5,513 nt of DNA from positions 1 to 5,513 of the forward strand of contig JAEDHM010000096.1 of assembly GCA_016296985.1 (NCBI GenBank). Direction: 5' to 3'. Positions within the stretch are counted from its first letter, which is position 1. The number at the start of each line of letters is the position of its first letter. The DNA comes from Clostridia bacterium. Lineage in GTDB: Bacteria > Bacillota > Clostridia > Christensenellales > CAG-1252. Made by a program: the position numbers and the translations under genes. Positions 1 through 5,513 of this stretch are shown here, piece after piece. Below the pieces are notes generated by a model that worked only from the letters and a program-made list of their open reading frames with translations, did not search any database and was not told the DNA's origin.

Positions 1-181
1 TAGTATACTTCAATCTAAGCGGTGGGAAAAGGATATTTCTAATGGCTCCTTTACACCATCATTTGCAAATGAGGGTTTTTCCGAGGGAAAAATCGTATCC
101 CTTTATTCGGCAATAACCTTTGTTATGGGGATTATCTGCATAATAAGCGTTGTGGTGGGAGTGTATGGAGTTAAGGGGTAA
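1..181 (+). CDS. mraY: MraY (phospho-MurNAc-pentapeptide transferase), C-terminal end, with apparent 1-base frameshift
   Basis: MraY is the integral membrane enzyme that joins UDP-MurNAc-pentapeptide to undecaprenyl phosphate to make lipid I. Only the last roughly 60 residues are present. From position 3 the frame reads VYFNLSGGKRIFLMAPLHHH followed by LQMR; the GKRIF-MAPLHHH block is the family's conserved cytoplasmic His-rich loop. At about 72-76 the homology moves to another frame, which reads GFSEGKIVSLYSAIT and a final hydrophobic helix (VMGIICIISVVVGVYG) ending at TAA 179-181. The family pattern MAPLHHH-x(2)-[MK]-x-G-[FW]-SE-x-KIV is restored if GGG at 73-75 is read as GGGG. Without that base the first frame stops early at TAA 114-116. 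The 3' end overlaps murD by 17 bases, normal for this cluster. Identity is firm from motif and context; whether the lesion is real or a sequence error is unresolved. Confidence 0.88.
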   Translation, partial: SILQSKRWEKDISNGSFTPSFANEGFSEGKIVSLYSAITFVMGIICIISVVVGVYGVKG

Positions 182-1469
182 AAGAGTTTTAATCATTGGA
201 AAAGGTTTAAGCGGAAATTCTTCGGCGAAACTTGTAGAAACCTTGGGCGGAAAAGCCTATTTTTACGACGATTTAGACTTTACGTTGGGGGATTATCCTC
301 AACTGTCCTATTCCGAAGTCATAAGGTATTCAAAGTTTTTAGACTTTGCGGTAGTCTCTCCGTCTATAACCCCTGACCATCGTTTGGTTAAAAAACTTAA
401 AGAAAAGGGAATAAGCGTAGTTTCCGAACCTGATTTAGGTTGTATGTTTTCTAAATGTAAAATCATAGCGGTAACCGGGACAAACGGAAAAACCACTTCG
501 GTGGAAATGATATCAAAAATGCTTATGGCAACAGGGATCAAAGCGCCGGCGGTAGGAAATATCGGTCTTCCTCTTTCCTCGGTTTCCTTGGCTCTTCAAA
601 AAGATGACGTTGCAGTAGTAGAAATTTCATCCTTTCAGCTTGAACAATCATCTTGTTTTAAAGCGGATTTTTCGGGAATAACAAACATTTCAATCGACCA
701 TATCGAAAGACATAAAACTCAGGAAAACTATACTTCGGCAAAACTGAAACTATTTGATCTTACTTCAAAAATCAAAGTTGCAGAAGAGGGAGTTTTTTAT
801 CAAGACAAATCCAACGCGCTTTTCTCCTACGGTAAAAAAATCCAAGGCGTTTATTGTCAAGAAGGCGAGATATTCTATTGCAAGGGAGAGGAAACCCTAA
901 GTATTATGAAGGAAAGCGACTTAGGGGTGAAAGGTGTTCACAACGTAAAAAACGCCTTATTTGCGCTTACCCTTTGTATTGCATACAAGGGAGAATACGA
1001 TATCCGCTTTAAAGAAGCGTTACAAACTTTTACTTCATCAAAATTCCGTATTCAGTACGAAGGGGAGTATAAGGGGAGAAAGGTATACAACGACAGCAAG
1101 GGGACCAATATTTCTGCCACTCAAGTTGCCATAGATACCATGGAAGAAGACGTTATTTTGATCATGGGCGGTTATGACAAAGGGGAAAGTTACATAGACT
1201 TTTTTAAAAATTTACCTTTGAAGGTAAAGAGGATTTACGTTTGTGGCGCCAACGGTTATAAGATTTTCGACGGGGCAAACAAAACGGGGAAAAGTTATTT
1301 GCTTGTAGCAGTAACCAATCCCGAGACTGCGCTTAAAGAAATTTTCTCAAAGCAAGGAAGAGAGTGTATTCTTTATTCACCCTCAACTTCAAGTTATGAT
1401 TCTTTTTCCGATTACAAGGAAAGGGGTAAACATTTTGAAAAGATTTTATCAGCCTTTCAAGGGGACTAG
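165..1469 (+). CDS. murD: UDP-N-acetylmuramoyl-L-alanine--D-glutamate ligase (MurD)
   Basis: Cytoplasmic ATP-dependent ligase that adds D-glutamate to UDP-MurNAc-L-alanine. With the ATG at 165 it is 434 residues, close to the usual 430-450. Domain 1 starts with a Rossmann-like UDP-binding motif (VLIIGKGLSGNSS, about residues 8-20). The central ATPase domain has the P-loop GTNGKTT (105-111), VEISSFQLE (152-160, Mg/ATP Glu), DHIERH (178-183) and AKLKLF with the expected carbamylated Lys (about 193), then GVHNVKN (257-263). The C-terminal domain has NDSKGTN (309-315; the family usually has DSKATN), GGYDKG and SPSTSSYDSF (405-414), then the RGxxF signature. An in-frame TTG at 150 exists, but the ATG gives the usual MurD N-terminus and follows GGTGGGAG at 154-161. 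The start lies inside the mraY end, and the last 35 bases overlap ftsW. The RGKHFEKIL ending is conserved, so this second overlap looks genuine. Confidence 0.96.
   Translation: MELRGKRVLIIGKGLSGNSSAKLVETLGGKAYFYDDLDFTLGDYPQLSYSEVIRYSKFLDFAVVSPSITPDHRLVKKLKEKGISVVSEPDLGCMFSKCKIIAVTGTNGKTTSVEMISKMLMATGIKAPAVGNIGLPLSSVSLALQKDDVAVVEISSFQLEQSSCFKADFSGITNISIDHIERHKTQENYTSAKLKLFDLTSKIKVAEEGVFYQDKSNALFSYGKKIQGVYCQEGEIFYCKGEETLSIMKESDLGVKGVHNVKNALFALTLCIAYKGEYDIRFKEALQTFTSSKFRIQYEGEYKGRKVYNDSKGTNISATQVAIDTMEEDVILIMGGYDKGESYIDFFKNLPLKVKRIYVCGANGYKIFDGANKTGKSYLLVAVTNPETALKEIFSKQGRECILYSPSTSSYDSFSDYKERGKHFEKILSAFQGD
1418..1426 (+). promoter_or_regulatory. Ribosome binding site that selects the ftsW TTG start
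   Basis: GGAAAGGGG lies 8 bases before TTG 1435-1437, inside the 3' end of murD. The only in-frame ATG upstream (1396) has no purine-rich site before it and would add 13 residues not expected in FtsW. The site therefore favours the TTG start and translation coupled to the end of murD. Confidence 0.6.
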
Positions 1470-2646
1470 TCAACAACTGAAAATTGTAATCCCTACAATT
1501 TTTCTTTCGCTATTCGGCTTGCTTATGATGTACAGCGCCGGAAGTTATAGAGGATTGCAGGATTACAACGATGCCTTTTACTACGTAAAAAAACAAGCGC
1601 TTGCTTTTGGCGTAGGACTTGTTTTAATGCTTATTTTGAGAAAAGTCAAGGTGGAAAAATTAAAAAAATTAGCGATTCCGTCCTTGATAATCTCACTTTT
1701 CGTCCTAGGAATCATTTTTATCCCCGGTGTAGGCGTTGAAAGTTATGGCGCAAAAAGGTGGATTGATTTAGGGATAACCACAGTTCAACCTTCAGAAATC
1801 GCAAAATTCGGATACGTTCTTTTTTGCTCGTGGATTTTGTCAAAACACGGGACTAAATCCCTAAAAGGAGTCTTTGCCATACTGGGAAGCGGTTTGGCAA
1901 TTTGTCTCCTAATTATGCTCGAGCCGAATATGTCTATTACTTTGTGTGTAGGGGCAATCATGATAATGCTTTTGATATATGGCGGTATAAAGGGCAAAAA
2001 TTTGGTTTTATTTTCCTTGCCTATCCTTGTTGCAATCCCAATTTTGATTTTTGCCGAGCCGTATAGAATGCAAAGAATTATGGCTTTTATCGACCCTTGG
2101 CAAAGCCCGAAAGGAGAAGGCTATCAATTGGTACAATCCTATTACGCCTTGGGGTCGGGTGGATTTTTCGGAGTAGGACTTTTCAACAGTAGGCAAAAGT
2201 ATATGTTTTTACCCTTCGCCGAATCCGACTTTATATTTTCAATTATCGGAGAAGAACTTGGGTTTGTAGGCTGTGTAGCCATAATTTCAATTTTCGCATA
2301 TCTATTTTATCAGGGATATAAGGTGGCATTGAGGGCAGAGGACAGATATTCAAGCGCTCTTGCTTTTGGGATAACTTCGGTTATGGCGGTACAAACTCTT
2401 TTCAACGTTGCGGTTGTTACGGGTAGCGTTCCACCTACGGGATTGCCTTTACCTTTTATAAGTTATGGTGGAAGCTCTTTGGTTTGTTTTATGTCGGCAG
2501 TGGGAATATTGACCTCAATCGCAGGACAAAATTGCCGTGAAAAAACCTTGTTATTGAAAGAGATTCAAGGGGGAAATGAAAGTGGATTACATAGAAATAA
2601 AAGGGGGAAATCCTCTAAAAGGAGAAATTCCCTTCGAGACGTCTAA
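1435..2646 (+). CDS. ftsW: SEDS-family septal peptidoglycan glycosyltransferase FtsW
   Basis: Polytopic membrane protein that polymerises lipid II into glycan strands at the division septum, together with a class B penicillin-binding protein. The TTG start gives 403 residues with many hydrophobic helices. SEDS motifs in order: MMYSAGSY in TM1 (about residue 31), GAKRWIDLG then VQPSEIAK (about 105-124), LEPNMSIT where many relatives have [QE]PDxGT (about 162-169), GYQLVQSYYALGSGGFFGVG, NSRQKYMFLPFAESDFIF (catalytic-type Asp about 265), IIGEELGF, and TGLPLPFISYGGSSL near the end. FtsW rather than RodA or SpoVE is inferred from its place between murD and murA/ftsQ. The last 24 codons, a Lys/Arg-rich tail, lie entirely in a 71-base overlap with murA. 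One more G in the run at 2569-2573 would instead end the gene at a TGA overlapping the murA ATG, so the true C-terminus may be near residue 380. A start at ATG 1396 is possible but lacks a ribosome site. Confidence 0.93.
   Translation: MKRFYQPFKGTSQQLKIVIPTIFLSLFGLLMMYSAGSYRGLQDYNDAFYYVKKQALAFGVGLVLMLILRKVKVEKLKKLAIPSLIISLFVLGIIFIPGVGVESYGAKRWIDLGITTVQPSEIAKFGYVLFCSWILSKHGTKSLKGVFAILGSGLAICLLIMLEPNMSITLCVGAIMIMLLIYGGIKGKNLVLFSLPILVAIPILIFAEPYRMQRIMAFIDPWQSPKGEGYQLVQSYYALGSGGFFGVGLFNSRQKYMFLPFAESDFIFSIIGEELGFVGCVAIISIFAYLFYQGYKVALRAEDRYSSALAFGITSVMAVQTLFNVAVVTGSVPPTGLPLPFISYGGSSLVCFMSAVGILTSIAGQNCREKTLLLKEIQGGNESGLHRNKRGKSSKRRNSLRDV
2567..2573 (+). promoter_or_regulatory. Ribosome binding site of murA, with ambiguous start choice
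   Basis: AAGGGGG is only 2 bases before ATG 2576 but 8 bases before an in-frame GTG at 2582. By spacing the GTG is the better start, giving MDYIEIKGG, a typical MurA N-terminus. By codon type the ATG is better. The two options differ by two residues. The G run is also where one extra base would move the ftsW stop to an ATGA junction. Confidence 0.5.
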
Positions 2647-3892
2647 AAACGCTGTTTTGCCTATCATGGCAGGGGCGTTGTTGTGCGAAAATGAAATTGT
2701 TATTGAACAAATTCCTTTGCTGAGCGACGTTTTTGTTATGGGGCGAATATTACAGGATTTGGGTTGTAACGTAAAATTTACAAGAGGCAATCTAATCATA
2801 AATTCACAAAGTCTTTTTTCAAATTTCCCCAAAGGGGAATTATGTCAAAAACTTAGGGCGTCTTCATTGTTAATAGGCGGTTTGCTAAACAAGTTTGATA
2901 CAGTTACGATACCACGCTCGGGCGGTTGCAAAATTGGAGCAAGACCAATAGACATACATCTTCGGGGACTTTCTCAAATGGGGTATAAAATTGAGGAAGG
3001 CGAAAATATAACAATTACAAAAGAAAGAGGTAGCGGAGACTATTTTTTTCATTTACCGTACCCAAGTGTTGGGGCAACTGAAAATTTGATTATGACTGCT
3101 TTTGCAAACCGGGGTGAAACTATTTTGACCGGTTGCGCAATAGAGCCTGAAATTGAGGATTTATGCAATTTTCTAAAGGCTTGCGGTGGTCAAATTGATT
3201 ATGATAACAAGGGAAATATTAGGATAAAAGGGGGGAAGTTGTCCGGCAAAATTTCCTACCTTCCTATCCCTGACAGAATTACTGCAGGAAGTTATTTGGT
3301 GGCAGGAGCGGTATGCGGTGGCGAGGTGAAAGTGAGGTGTAATTCTTCTCACCTAAAAGCCCTAATACCTAAATTGAAAGAAAGCACTTGCAAACTGTGG
3401 GTGGAAAGTGATAATATAGTAATACAATCTTCAAAAAGATTGAAGGGCTTGGGCAAAATCCACACCTCCCCATATCCTTTTTTTCCAACTGATTTACAGG
3501 CATTGATTTCAGTCCTCGGTTGCGTAGCCGATGGGGAAACTGAAATTGTTGAAAAGGTTTTCGAAAACCGATTCGCCCACGTTTATCAGCTTGAAAAGAT
3601 GGGCGCAAAGGTAAAAATCGTGGGAGATACCCTAAAAATTTGCGGTGGAAAATTGTTTGGGAATTCGGTTTATGCTGAAGATTTACGCGGTGGCGCCGCG
3701 CTTGTGATCGCAGGGCTTGTCGCAGAAGGAACTACAAAGGTTTTCAATCCCTATTTTATTGACCGTGGCTATCAACAAATTGAAGTCAGGTTGAAAAATT
3801 TGGGCGGAGATATCAAAAGAAATGAAAGGCAACGGACGAATTATTCTCTTTATTTTCATAATACTTTTGGCGGTGGTGATAGTAGCGCTTAA
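2576..3892 (+). CDS. murA: UDP-N-acetylglucosamine 1-carboxyvinyltransferase (MurA)
   Basis: Cytoplasmic enzyme that transfers enolpyruvate from PEP to UDP-GlcNAc, the first committed step of peptidoglycan synthesis and the target of fosfomycin. The 438-residue frame carries the EPSP-synthase-type double fold throughout. Key residues from the ATG: K24-N25 in SKNAVLP (substrate binding), Cys118 in PRSGGCKIGARPID (the mobile-loop Cys alkylated by fosfomycin, so no Cys-to-Asp resistance change), R123, Asp306 in FFPTDLQA (general base), EDLRGGAAL (368-376) and R397 in DRGYQQIE. Family members usually end a few residues after LGxxI-[RK]-R; here LKNLGGDIKRNE is followed by about 20 more residues of low similarity, all inside the 71-base overlap with ftsQ. 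One extra base in the A run at 3814-3817 would end the protein at a TGA overlapping the ftsQ ATG. GTG 2582 is an alternative start with better ribosome-site spacing. Identity is secure; both termini are slightly uncertain. Confidence 0.95.
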   Translation: MKVDYIEIKGGNPLKGEIPFETSKNAVLPIMAGALLCENEIVIEQIPLLSDVFVMGRILQDLGCNVKFTRGNLIINSQSLFSNFPKGELCQKLRASSLLIGGLLNKFDTVTIPRSGGCKIGARPIDIHLRGLSQMGYKIEEGENITITKERGSGDYFFHLPYPSVGATENLIMTAFANRGETILTGCAIEPEIEDLCNFLKACGGQIDYDNKGNIRIKGGKLSGKISYLPIPDRITAGSYLVAGAVCGGEVKVRCNSSHLKALIPKLKESTCKLWVESDNIVIQSSKRLKGLGKIHTSPYPFFPTDLQALISVLGCVADGETEIVEKVFENRFAHVYQLEKMGAKVKIVGDTLKICGGKLFGNSVYAEDLRGGAALVIAGLVAEGTTKVFNPYFIDRGYQQIEVRLKNLGGDIKRNERQRTNYSLYFHNTFGGGDSSA

Positions 3893-4616
3893 TTTCACCT
3901 TGCTGACTGTAAAGGAAATCAACGTTTTGGCCGACGTCAACTCTTCTTTGATTGACGAGGATTTTATTCTCACGTCATCGGGAATTGAGTACAACAAAAA
4001 CATTTTGTTTTTGGATGAAGAAAAAGCATCAAGTTCAATCGAATCCGCAAACCCCTATATTCAGGTTATCTCCATAGAAAGGCGTTTTCCGTGGTCTTTG
4101 GATATAAAGGTAACCTTGCGTAGTCCTCTTATTTCCATCCCCACAAAAGATGGAAAATTTGCTGTTTTGGACCACAACTTAAAAATACTTGAGGTTTGCG
4201 ATGGTGAAAACAATTTGTTGACCAAGCTTATTCCCCTAAGCGGAATTTTGGTGGACGAACCAACTACCGGTAGCGTATTGAATATGACCAATTCCGTCAA
4301 CGCAAGTTTGGGAGAAATTCTCGCAGTGTTAATGTCCGAAACGGAAGATACCCAATCCGCACTTTCCATTATTGACTCAATTGAAGTAAGACAAAAGGGC
4401 GACTTCTTCATCAAAACTACCGCAGGCGTAATCTTTTGTGTTTTCGCATCAAACGGTGCAACCGACCAAGCTTTGTGCGCCTTCCGCTTGTACGCAAGTT
4501 TTTCCGACGCCGACGTCCGTCGACAAGAAGGGTATATTTATTTCAATCCACAAAGCACAGTTGACCCCAACGTAGGGGCGGTTGAGTGGTCTGAAACCCC
4601 ACCGGTTGTTGGCTAA
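3822..4616 (+). CDS. ftsQ: Cell division protein FtsQ/DivIB
   Basis: Bitopic divisome protein that scaffolds FtsL/DivIC-type partners at the septum. The 264-residue product has a very short cytoplasmic N-terminus, one membrane helix (about residues 6-25, from IILFIFIILLAVVIVALNF) and an extracytoplasmic region. Residues about 28-103 fit a POTRA domain: VKEINVLADVN, then SGIEYNKNILFLDEE, then NPYIQVISIERRFPWSLDIK, the usual [IN]PY[VI]-x(4)-V-x-R-x-[FW]P pattern, ending VTLRSPLIS where relatives often have ER. KFAVLDHNLKIL (about 112-123) begins the FtsQ/DivIB beta domain, and GYIYFNP lies near the end. Start is ATG 3822, with GGCGGAGA 12 bases upstream inside murA. It is the last gene of the overlapping block, with a terminator 12 bases after its stop. 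Sequence conservation in this family is weak, so the call rests on topology, the POTRA pattern and position before ftsA. Confidence 0.87.
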   Translation: MKGNGRIILFIFIILLAVVIVALNFTLLTVKEINVLADVNSSLIDEDFILTSSGIEYNKNILFLDEEKASSSIESANPYIQVISIERRFPWSLDIKVTLRSPLISIPTKDGKFAVLDHNLKILEVCDGENNLLTKLIPLSGILVDEPTTGSVLNMTNSVNASLGEILAVLMSETEDTQSALSIIDSIEVRQKGDFFIKTTAGVIFCVFASNGATDQALCAFRLYASFSDADVRRQEGYIYFNPQSTVDPNVGAVEWSETPPVVG

Positions 4617-4628
4617 AAATGCCATTTT

Positions 4629-4651
4629 AATCCGCTTCAAGCGGATTTTTT
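4629..4651 (+). terminator. Rho-independent terminator after ftsQ
   Basis: A perfect 7-bp stem AATCCGC (4629-4635) / GCGGATT (4641-4647) with a 5-base loop TTCAA runs straight into a T tract (six T at 4646-4651). It begins 12 bases after the ftsQ stop and should end the upstream transcript before ftsA. The stem is moderate in strength and the T run short, so some read-through is likely. Confidence 0.8.
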
Positions 4652-4667
4652 ATTAAATCCGCCTTGA
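4637..4667. repeat. Imperfect inverted repeat bridging the terminator and the ftsA -35 box
   Basis: TCAAGCGGATTT (4637-4648) is complementary to AAATCCGCCTTGA (4655-4667) over 12 pairs with one bulged C (4663) and a 6-base spacer. The left arm is the loop and 3' half of the terminator; the right arm contains TTGA of the -35 box. In DNA it could serve as an operator. In read-through RNA it could form a hairpin that competes with the terminator. The arms are visible; any function is inference. Confidence 0.5.
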
Positions 4668-4692
4668 CACCATTATTTATATAATTTATACT
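4664..4692 (+). promoter_or_regulatory. Sigma-A/sigma-70 type promoter for ftsA
   Basis: TTGACA (4664-4669, a perfect -35) is followed after exactly 17 bases by TATACT (4687-4692, 5 of 6 to TATAAT). The intervening DNA is very A/T rich. The predicted start of transcription is near 4699, giving a leader of about 22 bases. It lies just after the ftsQ terminator, so ftsA and what follows form their own transcription unit. Confidence 0.82.
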
Positions 4693-4710
4693 TAAATATG
4701 AACTAAAGAT

Positions 4711-4716
4711 AAGGAG
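4711..4716 (+). promoter_or_regulatory. Ribosome binding site of ftsA
   Basis: AAGGAG sits 5 bases before ATG 4722. It is the best match to the Shine-Dalgarno consensus in the window and fixes the ftsA start, in keeping with independent translation rather than coupling to an upstream gene. Confidence 0.8.
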
Positions 4717-4721
4717 TCGTT

Positions 4722-5513
4722 ATGGGGCGTAGCAAAGAAGTTGCCGTTTTAAATATCGGATCGCATTACGTTTCGGTTGCAGTTGGCGTAAAACTCAACG
4801 AGCGTATGTTTGGTATTCGCGGTATGGGACAGGCGACTTATTTGGGCTATGACGAAGAATCCTGGTATGACGGAAGCGAAATTGAAAGCGCAATCCGTAT
4901 GGCTTATCTTCAAGCGGAAAGAAAAGCAGGGGTGAAAATCAGCAAACTTGGTACCTTGTACGTTGGTTTACCTTCAATGTTTTGTCAGGTACGTGAAACC
5001 GAGGTTGTTGTCGAGTTTAGCAAAAATCGAAAAATCACCTCTTCCGACGTCTCTTCGGTGATAAATCGCGCCAATCCTTTCCGAAGCGAAATGGACTATA
5101 TCGTAATTGAAAAATCCATTTCTTATTTCTATCTTGACAACGTTGAAAAGATAAAACTTATGGAGCCTGTTGGACTTGAAGCCAGAAATATGACGGCTAG
5201 GGTATCGGTTGTCGCCGCTGAAAGAAGGGTGCTTGAATTTTTCAATGAAATTTTCGCAAGGATAGGAATAAAAGATTTCAAGTACACCAACTCTGTTTTC
5301 GCCGAAGCCAACTACCTATATTCGCCTGAAACAAGGGATAACCGAGTGCTTTTTGTCGACCTTGGGTATCTTGCAACAACGGTTGCTTTTGCTCGTGGCG
5401 ACGGCGTACAACACATGGTTACAATACCAATGGGTGGCGCTCATATCATTTCCGACGTATCCTATTATTTCGGTATCGACTACGATTTGGCGGAAGAAGT
5501 TTACGGAAAACTT
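4722..5513 (+). CDS. ftsA: FtsA-like cell division protein (actin/HSP70 fold), 5' part
   Basis: An open frame runs from ATG 4722 to the window end (264 codons, no stop); FtsA is usually about 400-430 residues, so roughly 60% is present. FtsA polymerises under the membrane and anchors FtsZ. Visible features: an N-terminal actin-type strand pair EVAVLNIGSHYVSVAVGV (6-23), the helix EIESAIRMAYLQAERKAG (53-70), YVGLPSMF, then the FtsA-specific SHS2 (1C) domain about 80-165 with KITSSDVSSVINRANPF. After it come AEANYLYS and LFVDLGYLATTVAFARGDG (210-228), then TIPMGGAHIISDVSYYFGID, which matches the IPxGGxxxTxDIAxxF pattern after the second phosphate loop. Two ATP-site motifs are altered: NIGS replaces DIGS/DIGT, and DLGYLATT replaces DIGGGTTD. 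It has its own promoter and strong ribosome site. A divergent FtsA paralogue is the main alternative; the C-terminal membrane helix is outside the window. Confidence 0.85.
   Translation, partial: MGRSKEVAVLNIGSHYVSVAVGVKLNERMFGIRGMGQATYLGYDEESWYDGSEIESAIRMAYLQAERKAGVKISKLGTLYVGLPSMFCQVRETEVVVEFSKNRKITSSDVSSVINRANPFRSEMDYIVIEKSISYFYLDNVEKIKLMEPVGLEARNMTARVSVVAAERRVLEFFNEIFARIGIKDFKYTNSVFAEANYLYSPETRDNRVLFVDLGYLATTVAFARGDGVQHMVTIPMGGAHIISDVSYYFGIDYDLAEEVYGKL

Noticed and set aside
69..82. Programmed -1 ribosomal frameshift in mraY at GGTTTTT
   Set aside because: The heptamer lacks three identical first bases, the slip would put Val where the family has Gly, and MraY is not known to use such a site. 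A missing G explains the data better.
150..164. TTG at 150 as the murD start
   Set aside because: It would add five residues not expected in MurD and has no good ribosome site; ATG 165 gives the usual N-terminus.
308..541. Reverse-strand open frames across the window (for example 308-541, 3683-4003, 4061-4414)
   Set aside because: All lie opposite well-supported + strand genes, have no recognisable protein motifs and no plausible ribosome sites; they are shadow frames.
4680..4685. Perfect TATAAT as the ftsA -10 box
   Set aside because: It is only 10 bases from TTGACA, and no reasonable -35 lies 16-18 bases upstream. TATACT at 4687 has the ideal 17-base spacing.
1..5513. CRISPR arrays, tRNA or rRNA genes, insertion sequences, attachment sites, phage or defence genes
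   Set aside because: No spaced direct repeats, cloverleaf-like sequences, transposase motifs or foreign gene content were seen; the window is almost fully occupied by housekeeping dcw genes.

Overview
This window is a segment of a division and cell wall (dcw) cluster. All recognisable genes lie on the + strand, in the order mraY (3' end) - murD - ftsW - murA - ftsQ/divIB, then a terminator and a new promoter, then ftsA (5' part, running off the window). The A/T-rich composition, purine-rich ribosome sites (AAGGAG, AAGGGG), a TTG start, a near-consensus TTGACA/TATACT promoter and the gene order all fit a Bacillota (Clostridia-like) bacterium. The genus cannot be fixed from the sequence alone.

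Layout: 1-181 encodes the C-terminus of MraY and appears to contain a one-base frameshift. Positions 165-4616 form a tightly overlapping block: murD (165-1469), ftsW (1435-2646), murA (2576-3892) and ftsQ (3822-4616). There is no intergenic space, so they are probably co-transcribed and translationally coupled. Positions 4617-4721 are the only intergenic gap and hold an intrinsic terminator, a second inverted repeat, a sigma-A type promoter and a strong ribosome binding site. Positions 4722-5513 begin ftsA, whose usual phosphate-binding motifs are altered.

How the genes work together: MurA makes the first committed precursor (UDP-GlcNAc-enolpyruvate), MurD adds D-glutamate to UDP-MurNAc-L-Ala, and MraY transfers UDP-MurNAc-pentapeptide to the lipid carrier to give lipid I. 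FtsW polymerises lipid II at the septum, FtsQ/DivIB is a bitopic divisome scaffold, and FtsA ties FtsZ filaments to the membrane. murG, murC and murB, often found inside such clusters, are not between these genes.

No novel system was found. The most noteworthy observations are: (i) three gene 3' ends (mraY, ftsW, murA) that would each become canonical if one base were added to a short homopolymer, which points to sequence error or recent indels; (ii) overlapping alternative inverted repeats spanning the ftsQ terminator and the -35 box of the ftsA promoter; and (iii) a divergent ATP site in the FtsA homologue.
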